Shown piece by piece: positions 36,425-45,689 of a DNA stretch of 64,000 nucleotides. The position numbers and the translations under genes are program-made. The stretch is from contig NZ_JBJHZY010000004.1 in the NCBI RefSeq assembly GCF_045310525.1, positions 1 through 64,000 on the forward strand. The letters run 5' to 3'. The notes under the pieces are model-generated. The model worked only from the letters and a program-made list of their open reading frames with translations. It had not been told where the DNA came from and searched no databases. Each line of letters starts with the position of its first letter. Within the stretch, counting starts at the first letter, position 1. The DNA comes from Clostridium_AT radicumherbarum (GTDB lineage: Bacteria; Bacillota; Clostridia; Clostridiales; Clostridiaceae).

Positions 36425-36773
36425 TTTCGTCTTCCACCTCCATGCTATCTATATAAAATTCATTCCCTCCTGCTCGAATAATTTCAGTACTACTGCAAAC
36501 TGGGCATTTGTTATTAATAAAACTGCTTGGTTCACCACTGAAATCACAACTTGTGCATTTCATGGTAATAGGTATTTTAGTTATGATTATCTTGGCTCCT
36601 TCTGCTGCGGTTCCTTTGCTGGCAAAGTCAAAATATTGCTGTATGCATTCAGGTACTAGGCCAGAAAGCTCACCAATTTTAAGTCTTATTTCATTAATTT
36701 TTTTAATGTTATATCTTTCTGCTTCTTCAGCTGCAATTCTCACAATGCTTTGAGTAATAGGCAATTCATGCAT
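36414..36773 (-). CDS. hypA: hydrogenase nickel-insertion metallochaperone HypA
   Basis: 119 residues beginning MHELPITQSIV, with the invariant His2 nickel ligand, and a zinc finger of two CxxC pairs (CTSC and CPVC). Partner of HypB, with which it overlaps. Upstream gene hypE ends 14 bases before. Confidence 0.96.
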   Translation of the reverse strand: MHELPITQSIVRIAAEEAERYNIKKINEIRLKIGELSGLVPECIQQYFDFASKGTAAEGAKIIITKIPITMKCTSCDFSGEPSSFINNKCPVCSSTEIIRAGGNEFYIDSMEVEDENGD

Positions 36774-36787
36774 AAAATTCTACCTTT

Positions 36788-37789
36788 CTAACATATTCTA
36801 GGAAGTATATCATAACTAAGCTTATCTAATATTCTTCTTCCACCAAGCATGCTTTTTAAAAGCACCTTAGATGGCATATAATCTACTACTTCACCTATTA
36901 TGGCAGCATCTTTTCCAAGCTCAGTGCTTTTAAGTTCCATAAGAGCCTCATTAGCAATTTTTGCATCCACCACAGCTAGTATTTTTCCTTCATTAGCACT
37001 ATAAAGTGGATCTAATCCAAGTAAATCACAGGCAGTTTTTACGTTACTGGCTATAGGAATTGCACTTTCTTCAATTTCAATTGACAAGTTACTTTTCTCC
37101 ACAAATTCATTTAAAGTGGTAGCAACTCCACCTCTAGTTGGATCTCTCAATATTTTAATATTTTCCTTAAATTTTAGTAATGCTTGAGCAGGCTCATTTA
37201 AAACTGCACAATCAGATATAATATTTGTATCTAGAAGCTTTTCTCTTTCACAAAGAATAGCAACACCATGATTGCCTACGTTTCCAGACACAATAACCTT
37301 ATCACCCTTATTAATTCTATGTTTTCCTAGTTCTATATTAGGAATTTTTTCACCGATTCCAGCTGTATTAATATAAATACCATGTCCGTGACCTTTGTCA
37401 ACAACTTTAGTGTCACCAGTTACAACCTTAACCCCAGCACTTAAAGCAGTATCTGCTATTGATTTTATAATACTTTCCAAGTCAGAAAGTTTAAGCCCCT
37501 CTTCTAAAATTAATCCTAGGCTTATATATTTAGGTACACTTCCACACATTAACAAATCATTTACCGTTCCGCAAATACTTAGTTTCCCAATATTTCCTCC
37601 TGGAAAAAAATATGGATCTATGACAAAACTATCAGTTGAAAATGTTATATCACCGCTTACATTTAACAGAGCTCCATCACCTAACTCAATTAACTCCTTA
37701 TTATTGAAATAAGGTACTATCATTTCATCTATAAGCTTTGAGGTTTTTTTTCCTCCATTTCCATGTGATATGGATATAATGTCTTCCAT
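36788..37789 (-). CDS. hypE: hydrogenase maturation protein HypE
   Basis: PurM-like ATPase that dehydrates a C-terminal thiocarbamate to thiocyanate, the source of the CN ligands of [NiFe] hydrogenase. 333 residues: ISHGNGGKKTSKLI, GDITFSTDSFVIDP, VVTGDTKVVDKG, and the C-terminal PRIC with the acceptor Cys as last residue. HypF, which makes the carbamoyl donor, is not in this window. Confidence 0.96.
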   Translation of the reverse strand: MEDIISISHGNGGKKTSKLIDEMIVPYFNNKELIELGDGALLNVSGDITFSTDSFVIDPYFFPGGNIGKLSICGTVNDLLMCGSVPKYISLGLILEEGLKLSDLESIIKSIADTALSAGVKVVTGDTKVVDKGHGHGIYINTAGIGEKIPNIELGKHRINKGDKVIVSGNVGNHGVAILCEREKLLDTNIISDCAVLNEPAQALLKFKENIKILRDPTRGGVATTLNEFVEKSNLSIEIEESAIPIASNVKTACDLLGLDPLYSANEGKILAVVDAKIANEALMELKSTELGKDAAIIGEVVDYMPSKVLLKSMLGGRRILDKLSYDILPRIC

Positions 37790-37839
37790 TTAAATTCTCC
37801 TTTCTGCTTCCTATTATGCATTAGCTTAAAGAGAGGGCA

Positions 37840-38913
37840 CTAGAAGGTGCTGTATTTATAGTAAGCTGCACAGCTGCCTTCTCCAGATACCATACAAGGT
37901 CCAATTGGGTTTTCTGGAGTGCAAACCTTCTCAAATAGTGGGCATTCACTTGGCCTTAGTTTCCCTTTAAGGATATCGCCACATTTGCAGCCATTATTCC
38001 TATTTGCGTTTTTTACAGTAATTGGATATAAGTTTTCTATATCAAATTCCTTATATTCATTATTAAGCTTTAGCCCGCTTTTTGAAACTGTTCCTATACC
38101 TCTCCAAGGGTCATCAACCTTTATAAAGGTACTGTTTATCAAGTCTATAGCAGCTGGATTTCCCTCAGGCTTTACCAGTTTAGAATATGGGTTCTTTATT
38201 TTAAAATCCTTTTCCTTTAAACTTTTAATGATAAAGAATATTCCTTCTAATACTTCATCCATTTCAAAGCCTGCAATTGCAGCTGGGCAGTGATATTCTT
38301 CTAGAAATTCAAAACCTTTTTCTCCTACCACAACAGCTACATGGCCAGGACAAATAAATCCATTTATTTTTAAGGTTTCATCTTCAAGTAACAACCTCAT
38401 TACTGGTTCTACTAATTTATGAATTGAAAGTACAAAGAAATTTTTTAACCCTTTTTCCTTGGCTTCTCTTACTGCAATGGCTGTAGCAGGAGCAGTAGTT
38501 TCAAAGCCGATTCCTAAAAATACAACTTTTTTTGTAGGATTCTCTTCTGCTATGTTTACTGCATCCATACTTGAATAAACCATTTTTACATTTGCTCCCT
38601 TTGCCTTTGCATTTTCTAAGGTTAAGCTAGGCAAGGATCCTGGAACTCTAATCATATCCCCATAGGTAGCAATAATAACATCCTCATTTAAAGATAAATC
38701 ATATATATAATCAAGATAAAGGTCTGGAGTAACACAAACTGGACACCCTGGTCCAGAAATTAAATTTATATTTTCTCTTAATGCTGATCTAATACCAAAC
38801 TTACTTATAGCATTTGTATGAGTTCCGCAGACTTCCATGAGATTTATCTTTTCATCAAAGCTGTTAATATATTCTAAAATTTTACCGATTTCTTCCATGT
38901 TTCTCAATTTCAT
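37840..38913 (-). CDS. hypD: hydrogenase maturation protein HypD
   Basis: Iron-sulfur scaffold on which Fe(CN)2CO is assembled with HypC. Motifs: MEVCGTHTNAISKFGIR, LISGPGCPVCVTP, and a C-terminal 4-Cys cluster region with CKCGDIL, SECPLFEKVC and GPCMVSGEGSCAAYYKY. Start uncertain: ATG 38913 has AGGCAGGT a few bases upstream, TTG 38907 has AGGTGA at 5 bases, and the open frame goes to 38940. From 38913 it is 357 residues. Confidence 0.95.
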   Translation of the reverse strand: MKLRNMEEIGKILEYINSFDEKINLMEVCGTHTNAISKFGIRSALRENINLISGPGCPVCVTPDLYLDYIYDLSLNEDVIIATYGDMIRVPGSLPSLTLENAKAKGANVKMVYSSMDAVNIAEENPTKKVVFLGIGFETTAPATAIAVREAKEKGLKNFFVLSIHKLVEPVMRLLLEDETLKINGFICPGHVAVVVGEKGFEFLEEYHCPAAIAGFEMDEVLEGIFFIIKSLKEKDFKIKNPYSKLVKPEGNPAAIDLINSTFIKVDDPWRGIGTVSKSGLKLNNEYKEFDIENLYPITVKNANRNNGCKCGDILKGKLRPSECPLFEKVCTPENPIGPCMVSGEGSCAAYYKYSTF

Positions 38914-38990
38914 CACCTGCCTGTGACAAGTTCTCACCAATTGGCTGCACTTAACTTAGTGTTAATTGAGCCATAGGTTAAAGAGCTTGT

Positions 38991-39218
38991 TTAATCATTA
39001 TTAACTGCCTGTTCAAGTTCATTAACTATATCCAAAGTTTCTAAAGCAAAGCTTTCATCAAGCTTTTCTATTGCAAAGCCTGCATGAACCATTACATATT
39101 CACCTATTTTTAAATTTTCAATTAAATCTATTCTTACTTTTCTTTTTACTCCATTTAATTCGCCGATGGCTTCTTTATTATCAATTTCAACAATTTTTAA
39201 AGGTAATCCAAGACACAT
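38991..39218 (-). CDS. hypC: HypC/HybG/HupF hydrogenase maturation chaperone
   Basis: 75 residues starting MCLGLPLKIVEID, with the functional Cys2 exposed after Met removal. Shuttles the Fe(CN)2CO group from HypD to the hydrogenase large subunit. First gene of hypC-hypD-hypE-hypA-hypB. GGAGG precedes the ATG. No hydrogenase structural gene is in the window. Confidence 0.96.
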   Translation of the reverse strand: MCLGLPLKIVEIDNKEAIGELNGVKRKVRIDLIENLKIGEYVMVHAGFAIEKLDESFALETLDIVNELEQAVNND

Positions 39219-39537
39219 TATAACGCCTCCTACTTTCCTTCATATATACTAAAAACTATTAATTTCTAAGCTCTATTGCATTATAAATATCTACATATTT
39301 ATAATGATAATAATAGCACAATTTTATTAATTTGTAAGCTGATTTAGAAAAATGAGTAATAGTTTAATATTATTTTTGGCAAAACTATAATTAAAATTAA
39401 TAATCATATTTTAAAGCAATGGAAAATATGATATAATGTTGAATAAAATGTCCTACATATGTGCATTAAGCCTGTGCATATTATTTTAAGAAATAATAAT
39501 TCATAAAATCAAATATATTTGTAAAGGAGTCATACAT
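39219..39537. other. divergent spacer between hypC and a basic hypothetical gene, no gene seen
   Basis: 319 AT-rich bases. Near 39436 on the plus strand is a TATAAT with no good -35 box at 17 bases. TGTGCAT occurs twice 14 bases apart (about 39459-39479), which might be an operator half-site pair. No terminator-like hairpin and no coding frame of note. Promoters for both flanking genes must lie here, but none is clear. Confidence 0.4.
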
Positions 39538-39942
39538 ATGAGTATTAAAGAAAAATTTTCTAAGTATTACACAGATACATATCTTAAAAGATATGGTGAT
39601 AGAATTACACAGGTTCAAGGAAATGTGGTTTCAGTAAAAATTGAGGAAAAACCCATACTATGGTTATTCCACAAATTAACTGTTACTTTAATTATAAAAC
39701 CAGATAGAAGTAAAACAGTAGTTAAATGTGTTTATAAGAAAAATAAATGGTTTAAAAAGCCTACTTTTATGGTTATTAATCAAGGTAACTTACTTTTAGT
39801 TCAAGGACTTAAGGGTAAAAAAGGCAAGGATAACAGAGAAATCATTACTATAATGAATATACGGAACTTAACAACTAAGAAAGATTTAGTTCCTGTTGAA
39901 GGCAAAGTTCAACAAGTTCGAAAGGTTCAAAGAATAAAATAA
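39538..39942 (+). CDS. basic hypothetical protein
   Basis: 134 residues, strongly basic (many Lys and Arg, ending RKVQRIK), with no membrane segment or Cys cluster. Alternating hydrophobic and polar residues in TQVQGNVVSVKIEEKPI and KLTVTLIIKPDRSK suggest a mostly beta fold. AAAGGAG precedes the ATG, and it has its own terminator, so it is very likely a real monocistronic gene. I do not recognise the family; nucleic-acid binding is only a guess from charge. Confidence 0.75.
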   Translation: MSIKEKFSKYYTDTYLKRYGDRITQVQGNVVSVKIEEKPILWLFHKLTVTLIIKPDRSKTVVKCVYKKNKWFKKPTFMVINQGNLLLVQGLKGKKGKDNREIITIMNIRNLTTKKDLVPVEGKVQQVRKVQRIK

Positions 39943-39964
39943 TTTGTGTCATCCACATAAATTA

Positions 39965-40000
39965 AAAAAGAAAGTGTCACAAAAGTGGCACTTTCTTTTT
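39965..40000. terminator. bidirectional terminator
   Basis: Stem AAAGAAAGTGTCAC / GTGGCACTTTCTTT (one mismatch) with loop AAAA, followed by a T run on both strands. It sits between the basic hypothetical gene and the convergent P-type ATPase gene. Confidence 0.85.
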
Positions 40001-40034
40001 TTTAATAGAATATACATCGTTTTTACTAAGAACA

Positions 40035-42578
40035 CTACCTATTAATATAAAGGTAAAGACTGTTTATAAAGGCAATAATACCTGAGAAGAAAATAACTAT
40101 TAACCATTGACCTAAATCTAAGGCCACTGTGTGGAAGACTCCCTGTAAAAATGGAGTATATATTACACTTAGAAGCATTATTATGGAGGTAAGTACTGCT
40201 CCAACTAAATAGATATTTGTAAATAGTTTTATTTCAAATATGGAATGTTTCTCCGACCTACATTCAAAAACATGAATTAGCTGTGAAAGTATTAAGGTTC
40301 CTAAAGCTAAAGTTCTGCATGTATCTAAGCTGAACTTATAATATTTTCCTACTAAGAAAGATAGCACAGTGCAAATACCTATTAAACTTCCTCTTAAGAT
40401 TATTTTTTCTTTTAGTCCTCTTGCAAAAATGTGTTCATTTTTTGGCCTTGGTTTTTGAAACATTATATCCTTATCTGGAGGATCAACACCTAAGGCAATT
40501 GCAGGGAGTCCATCTGTAACTAAGTTTACAAATAAAATTTGTATGGGCAGCAGAGGAGTTTCTAAGTATAACAAGGAAGATAAGAACATTGTAAGGACTT
40601 CACCAAGGTTGCAGGATAGTAAATACCTTATAAACTTCCTTATATTTTCATAAATAACTCTACCTTCTTCAACAGCGGCTACAATAGTTGAAAAATTATC
40701 GTCCATTAATATCATTGAGGAGGCTTCTTTTGTAACATCGGTACCTGAAATCCCCATAGATACACCAATATCTGCTTCTTTAACTGCAGGTGCATCATTT
40801 ACACCGTCCCCTGTCATTGCAACTATGTAATTTTTATTTTTTAAAAGCTTAACAATTCTAAGCTTGTGATTTGGATTTACCCTAGCAAAAACATTAATTT
40901 TATCAAGTCTTAAGGATAGCTCTTTATCACTTAATTTATCTAGTTCCTCTCCTGTAATTACTTCACCTTGTTCCCTACAGATATCAAGTTCTTTTCCTAT
41001 TGCAAAGGCTGTATTTTTATGATCACCTGTAATCATAATAGGTCTTATCCCAGCTACATTACACTTAAACACTGCATCCTTAACTTCTTTTCTAGGAGGA
41101 TCAATAATTCCTGCAATACCTAAAAATATTAAATCTCTTTCCAGACTACTATTTTTTGCTAGCCCTGTATCCTTGTAAGCTGCTCCTAAACATCTTAAAG
41201 CTTTGAGGGACATATCCTCTATTGCTGCTGTAATTTTATTTTTATAATAAGCAGTAAATAATTTAATTTCTCCATTTACTAATATGTATTTACATTTCTC
41301 TAAAAGCCTTTCTGGTGCACCTTTTACAAAGCAATATTCTTTTGGACCTTCCTTAATAATAACAGACATCATTTTTCTATTAGAATCAAATGGAATATCA
41401 TATGTCCTTTTCCCTTTTGAGACAAAATTCATGTAGGCTTTAGTATCTTTAAAAAATGCCTTTATTAGAGCAGTTTCTGTGGGATCTCCCATTAGACTCT
41501 TTTGAAGCATGGCTTCCTTCTCATTAAAATTAACGTCATTACAATATGTAAATGCTTTCTTTAAAAGTGTATTTTCTGGTATATCTCTTATATTTAAATC
41601 ATAGTGTCTTTCATTAAAGAAAATAGCCTTAACTGTCATATTATTTTGAGTTAGAGTACCTGTTTTATCACTGCATATTATAGAGGTGCACCCTAAAGTT
41701 TCAACAGCTGGAAGCTTGCGAACTAGAGCATTTCTTTTAAGCATTCTTGAAACTCCAAGAGCAAGTGCCACAGTTACAATTGCTGCAAGTCCTTCTGGAA
41801 TTGCAGCCACTGCGAGGCTTACCCCAAGTAGAAACATTTGATATTTATCCTGCCCTCTTAAAATTCCCATTACAGTAACTACAGCACAAATAACTATACA
41901 AATCACTACTAGTATCTTTCCAAGTGAATCAAGTCTTAATTTAAGTGGGGATTTTTCATTTTCAATATCTTGAAGCATATTTGCAATTTTGCCCATTTCA
42001 GTTTTCATACCGGTATCCATTACCTTTGCAATGCACCTACCAGTAAGTATAACAGTTCCCATGAAAATTTGATTTTCCTTTATTTCTCTACTTTTATTAA
42101 CGCCTACAGACTCTCCAGTAAGAAGTGATTCATCTACCATAAGAGAATTGGACTCTAAAACAATACAATCTGCTGGAATCCTATCCCCACTTTCAAGTAG
42201 CGTAATATCCCCAGGTACAATTAATTCAGCGTTTATAACTTGAACCCTTCCATCCCTTACTACCTTAGCCGCAGGAGCTGCCAACTTTTTAAGAGCCTCT
42301 AATGATTTCTCAGTCTTATATTCCTGAATAAAGCCTAGTATTGAATTCATAATGACTATAATTAATATTGTTATTGCATCTGCTTTTTCTCCCATTATTC
42401 CCGAAATAATTGTTGCAGCAAGCAAAACCCATATAATAAAATCATTGAATTGAGACAAAAATATATTAAAAGGTGAAATTTTTTTGCTATTCTTTAGTTG
42501 ATTCAAACCATATAAATTTAGCCTTTTCTCTGCTTCGTTTTTACTTAATCCTGCGTGGATAAATTCGCTATTAACCAT
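40035..42578 (-). CDS. P-type (P2A) calcium-transporting ATPase
   Basis: 847 residues, SERCA/PMR1-like: N-terminal cation ATPase domain (LSKNEAEKRLNLYGLNQL), actuator TGES, M4 motif AAIPEGLAAIV with ion-binding Glu, phosphorylated Asp304 in CSDKTGTLTQ, KGAPE, and hinge MTGDGVNDAPAVKEADIG; M6 LFVNLVTDGLPAIALG. This pattern is P2A calcium-type. ATG 42578 follows GGGAGGG; the frame from 42608 is unsupported. Probably exports calcium. A tandem hairpin repeat lies right upstream. Confidence 0.93.
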   Translation of the reverse strand: MVNSEFIHAGLSKNEAEKRLNLYGLNQLKNSKKISPFNIFLSQFNDFIIWVLLAATIISGIMGEKADAITILIIVIMNSILGFIQEYKTEKSLEALKKLAAPAAKVVRDGRVQVINAELIVPGDITLLESGDRIPADCIVLESNSLMVDESLLTGESVGVNKSREIKENQIFMGTVILTGRCIAKVMDTGMKTEMGKIANMLQDIENEKSPLKLRLDSLGKILVVICIVICAVVTVMGILRGQDKYQMFLLGVSLAVAAIPEGLAAIVTVALALGVSRMLKRNALVRKLPAVETLGCTSIICSDKTGTLTQNNMTVKAIFFNERHYDLNIRDIPENTLLKKAFTYCNDVNFNEKEAMLQKSLMGDPTETALIKAFFKDTKAYMNFVSKGKRTYDIPFDSNRKMMSVIIKEGPKEYCFVKGAPERLLEKCKYILVNGEIKLFTAYYKNKITAAIEDMSLKALRCLGAAYKDTGLAKNSSLERDLIFLGIAGIIDPPRKEVKDAVFKCNVAGIRPIMITGDHKNTAFAIGKELDICREQGEVITGEELDKLSDKELSLRLDKINVFARVNPNHKLRIVKLLKNKNYIVAMTGDGVNDAPAVKEADIGVSMGISGTDVTKEASSMILMDDNFSTIVAAVEEGRVIYENIRKFIRYLLSCNLGEVLTMFLSSLLYLETPLLPIQILFVNLVTDGLPAIALGVDPPDKDIMFQKPRPKNEHIFARGLKEKIILRGSLIGICTVLSFLVGKYYKFSLDTCRTLALGTLILSQLIHVFECRSEKHSIFEIKLFTNIYLVGAVLTSIIMLLSVIYTPFLQGVFHTVALDLGQWLIVIFFSGIIAFINSLYLYINR

Positions 42579-42595
42579 GTCACCCTCCCAATCTT

Positions 42596-42679
42596 CTTTG
42601 CAGCACACAAAGATTATTAATCTTTGCGCCTCCTGTATTACTTTGCAGCATGCAAGGATTATTAATCCTTGTGCCTCCT
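42596..42679 (-). repeat. tandem pair of hairpin repeats upstream of the calcium ATPase gene
   Basis: Two 39-base units, 45 bases apart. Each on the minus strand reads GGAGGC, a 9-bp stem with one-base loop, then TGCTGCAAAG. The stems are CAAAGATTA / TAATCTTTG in one unit and CAAGGATTA / TAATCCTTG in the other: the A-T to G-C change occurs in both arms. The rest of the spacer up to 42900 is AT-rich with no gene that I accept. Confidence 0.75.
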
Positions 42680-42900
42680 TATATTCTCTTGCTACCTATA
42701 GTAATATATGAGCTCAAATACCTTGTTATGAAAAAAAATAAATGTAATTGCCTATTTACAAGGCTGCAAAATAACTTTAAAATTAACCTATATTTAAATA
42801 TTTTCGGATGTTTCTATATATTTATGAAAGTTAAGTATATATATAATTCAAAATCTAGAAACACACATTAACTTATGATAAAAAATGGAGGGATTCTAAA

Positions 42901-44544
42901 ATGAATGACTTATTATATATTACCGGCCATAAAAATCCTGATACTGATTCAATTTGTGCCGCTATAGCCTATTCAGAATTTAAAAATAAAACAGGAGTGC
43001 TCCAGGCAATTCCAGTTAGACTTGGAGATATTAATAGAGAAACTGAATTTATACTAAATTATTTTGATGTTGAAGTTCCTAAACTCATCGAAACAGTTAA
43101 GGTTCAGGTATCAGATTTACATATAGACAACGTAGCTCCAGTTGCGCCAGATATTTCACTTAAAATGGCTTGGAACATAATGAAAAGGAATAATACTAAA
43201 ACACTTCCTGTTGTAGATGACAATGACTCCTTAATTGGAATAGCTACCATAACTAATTTATTCACCAGTTTCATTGATTTTTGGGACAATAATATATTGT
43301 CTAAAAGCTATACAAAATTGGAAAATATTCTTGACACCCTATCAGCTAAATATATTTATGCTAAATCAAGCAATTTAAGTTTAGGTGGTAAAATAGTGAC
43401 TGCTGCCATGCATCCTGATAGTGCTGAAGAAATTATTGAAGAGGGAGACATAGTTATATGCGGCGATAGAGAAGACACACAGAATACTATTATTAAATGC
43501 AATGCGGCACTAATGATAGTAACTGGGAATCATTTAGTTAGTGATGAGGTAATTGAACTTGCAAAGAATCATGGTACCTCAATAATATCCACTCCTTTTG
43601 ATTCCTTTACTGCCTCAAGACTAATTACTCAAAGTATTCCAATAAGCTATGTTATGACAAAAGATAATATTCTTAGCTTTAGTACAGAGGATTTTGTTGA
43701 TGAAATAAAAGATGTTATGCTGGAAACAAGATATAGAAGCTATCCAGTAGTTGATTTAGAAAACAAAGTTATCGGCACTATATCCAGATATCACCTTATT
43801 AGTCAAAACAGGAAAAAGGTAATCTTAGTTGACCATAATGAGAGAACTCAATCAGTGCACGGCTTAGAAGATGCCGAAGTCTTGGAGATTATAGACCATC
43901 ATAGAATTGCAGATATACAAACTGGAAATCCAATTTATTTCAGGAATGAACCGGTTGGTAGTACTTCAACCATTGTAGCTTCAATATTCTTTGAAAATGG
44001 AATAAGACCTTCTAAAAAGGTTGCAGGATTATTATCTGCAGCTATTATATCAGATACCTTACTATTTAAGTCTCCTACTTCCACAAATGTAGATCAATTG
44101 ATGTTAAAAAGACTATCTGAAATAGCATGTATAGATGTTGAAAGCTTTGCAAAAGAAATGTTTAAAGCAGGTACTTCATTAAAAGGAAGAACTGTAGGTG
44201 AGATATTCCATCAGGATTTTAAAACCTTTACCCTTAATGGTTTAAAAATTGGAGTATCTCAAATAAGCACCATGGATCTTGAGGGCTTTTCAGAAATGAA
44301 GAATGACATGCTCAATTTAATGGATAAAAAGGCATTAGAGAACAATTTTGACCTTTTAGTTTTTATGTTAACAGACATACTTAAAGGCGGATCAGAACTA
44401 TTAATCGCAGGCGAAGAAAAAGAAATTGTTAACAGAGCCTTTAATATAAAACTTAACAGTCCAAGTATATATTTACCAGGAATCTTATCAAGAAAAAAAC
44501 AAGTGATTCCTCCAATCACTGCAGCTATAACCTCATTAAAATAA
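42901..44544 (+). CDS. manganese-dependent inorganic pyrophosphatase with CBS-DRTGG insert
   Basis: Family II PPase of 547 residues. DHH motifs: ITGHKNPDTDSICAA (metal ligands), ILVDHNERTQS, EIIDHHRIAD, and the DHHA2 C-terminal with SRKKQVIPPIT. Between the two halves of the catalytic core is a regulatory insert: CBS (TLPVVDDNDSLIGIATITNL), DRTGG-like, and second CBS (YRSYPVVDLENKVIGTISR). In known clostridial CBS-PPases this insert binds AMP/ADP (inhibit) and Ap4A (activate). GGAGGG precedes the ATG; a terminator follows. Monocistronic. Confidence 0.95.
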   Translation: MNDLLYITGHKNPDTDSICAAIAYSEFKNKTGVLQAIPVRLGDINRETEFILNYFDVEVPKLIETVKVQVSDLHIDNVAPVAPDISLKMAWNIMKRNNTKTLPVVDDNDSLIGIATITNLFTSFIDFWDNNILSKSYTKLENILDTLSAKYIYAKSSNLSLGGKIVTAAMHPDSAEEIIEEGDIVICGDREDTQNTIIKCNAALMIVTGNHLVSDEVIELAKNHGTSIISTPFDSFTASRLITQSIPISYVMTKDNILSFSTEDFVDEIKDVMLETRYRSYPVVDLENKVIGTISRYHLISQNRKKVILVDHNERTQSVHGLEDAEVLEIIDHHRIADIQTGNPIYFRNEPVGSTSTIVASIFFENGIRPSKKVAGLLSAAIISDTLLFKSPTSTNVDQLMLKRLSEIACIDVESFAKEMFKAGTSLKGRTVGEIFHQDFKTFTLNGLKIGVSQISTMDLEGFSEMKNDMLNLMDKKALENNFDLLVFMLTDILKGGSELLIAGEEKEIVNRAFNIKLNSPSIYLPGILSRKKQVIPPITAAITSLK

Positions 44545-44569
44545 GAAGTGGATAACCACTTCTTATTTT
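44538..44569. terminator. bidirectional terminator after the pyrophosphatase gene
   Basis: A perfect 14-bp stem AAAATAAGAAGTGG / CCACTTCTTATTTT with loop ATAA between convergent genes; it overlaps both coding ends. Confidence 0.85.
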
Positions 44570-45324
44570 ATTAATAAAAAGAAAATTATAAAGATAATTA
44601 AACAAATACCATAGCCGATACTTAAGTAATCCTTAACACAAACATCATCAATTTTTTTTGAATATTCTCCATAGCTTTTTAAATAACTCGTATTTTTTGA
44701 GCTATAGAGGTAATAAAAATTAACTGACTCCACATATGCTCCTAAAATGTCTACGTTTAATAAAGGTCTCATAATGAAATTTACAAAGAAATCTCCCTTA
44801 AAGTCGATACCATATCTTTTGTTTCTAAAAAGATAGATAATATAAAGAAATACCTCTGCAATTAGTGAAGGCAAAATGGTGAAAATGGTAAATAACAGTT
44901 TAAATATAATAAAGTCTTCATCTAATTGATAAATATTGTAAACAAGCATATAAATTAAGCTGACTAAATTACCAAAAAAAACTATTAATAGTAGTGGAGC
45001 TATAAATCCACCAACCATTGATTTTGAAATAATTGAAATAGAGTCGTAAAATTTAACTTTTTCTCTTTGCCTTAAATTTTTCTTTTCTGTATTGCTTATA
45101 TCTATTACTAAGAAGGCAGTTATAAAATTACTAAGCTCTCTAATTTTAACTTTGCTTAATAATAAGCAAATTATTAGTATAACAAGGCAATAAATTAACT
45201 GCAGCATTATTTTATTTTTAATTATTTTTTCTAAATTATAGTTAATTTTGTTAAATAAGTTTTGTCTGTCAAATCTCCACACTATTATGCTTAAAAAACA
45301 TCCTAAAACATAACCAATCCCCAT
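44563..45324 (-). CDS. polytopic membrane protein, possibly a diverged CobD/CbiB relative
   Basis: 253 residues with about five membrane segments (near 3-15, 38-56, 105-130, 140-165, 235-252). The segment SKSMVGGFIAPLLLIVFFGNLVSLIYMLVYNIYQLD resembles the conserved CobD/CbiB core (DGxIAPLFY-xxGG-P-xxxxYxxxNTLD), and the late YG-Y---IDD region could match the family end, but many key residues are missing. No other cobalamin gene is nearby. Lies 12 bases after a 54-residue Cys-rich gene, likely the same transcript. Function unknown. Confidence 0.6.
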   Translation of the reverse strand: MGIGYVLGCFLSIIVWRFDRQNLFNKINYNLEKIIKNKIMLQLIYCLVILIICLLLSKVKIRELSNFITAFLVIDISNTEKKNLRQREKVKFYDSISIISKSMVGGFIAPLLLIVFFGNLVSLIYMLVYNIYQLDEDFIIFKLLFTIFTILPSLIAEVFLYIIYLFRNKRYGIDFKGDFFVNFIMRPLLNVDILGAYVESVNFYYLYSSKNTSYLKSYGEYSKKIDDVCVKDYLSIGYGICLIIFIIFFLLIK

Positions 45325-45336
45325 GATGTTCCCCCA

Positions 45337-45501
45337 TTATTCTTCTATTTCTTCAGTAGGTACAATGGTAAAGTTAATATTTTCATCATAATTATAAGGC
45401 ATGTACCTCTGTTTTATGCATAATAAACACCTTGGATCGCACATAAAGTTACAGCAAGCTCTCATATCTATGTTTTCATTATAAATATTCATATTTTCCA
45501 T
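45337..45501 (-). CDS. small Cys-rich protein, 54 residues
   Basis: Read directly: ATG 45501 follows GGAGG at 8 bases and the frame runs to TAA at 45337. The middle holds five Cys in ACCNFMCDPRCLLCIK (Cys16, 17, 21, 25, 28), spacing CC-x3-C-x3-C-x2-C; the tail is acidic (VPTEEIEE). No membrane segment. The Cys spacing suggests a small metal or iron-sulfur site. Twelve bases ahead of the membrane protein gene at 44563-45324. Family not recognised. Confidence 0.7.
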   Translation of the reverse strand: MENMNIYNENIDMRACCNFMCDPRCLLCIKQRYMPYNYDENINFTIVPTEEIEE

Positions 45502-45629
45502 GACTTACCTCCAATTATAGTATTTATAACATTATATGATTAAGCTTAAGTGTTTTATGAAATTAAAAATAGCTTATGAAGAAATTAGGTAATAATATTA
45601 GCAATGTTAAATGAAATAATAAATTATAC

Positions 45630-45664
45630 AAAAAAAATAATATGTTAAAGCAACATATTATTTT
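45630..45664 (-). terminator. terminator of the flagellar operon
   Basis: A perfect 13-bp stem AAAATAATATGTT / AACATATTATTTT with loop of 5, followed on the minus strand by further Ts. Placed 25 bases after the last flagellar gene; the rest of 45502-45629 is AT-rich without a gene. Confidence 0.85.
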
Positions 45665-45689
45665 AGTAATTTTCATATTATGGATTCAT

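Noticed and set aside
42650..42871. 73-residue plus-strand frame before the pyrophosphatase gene
   Set aside because: It starts inside a hairpin repeat, has no ribosome-binding site and reads like AT-rich noise.
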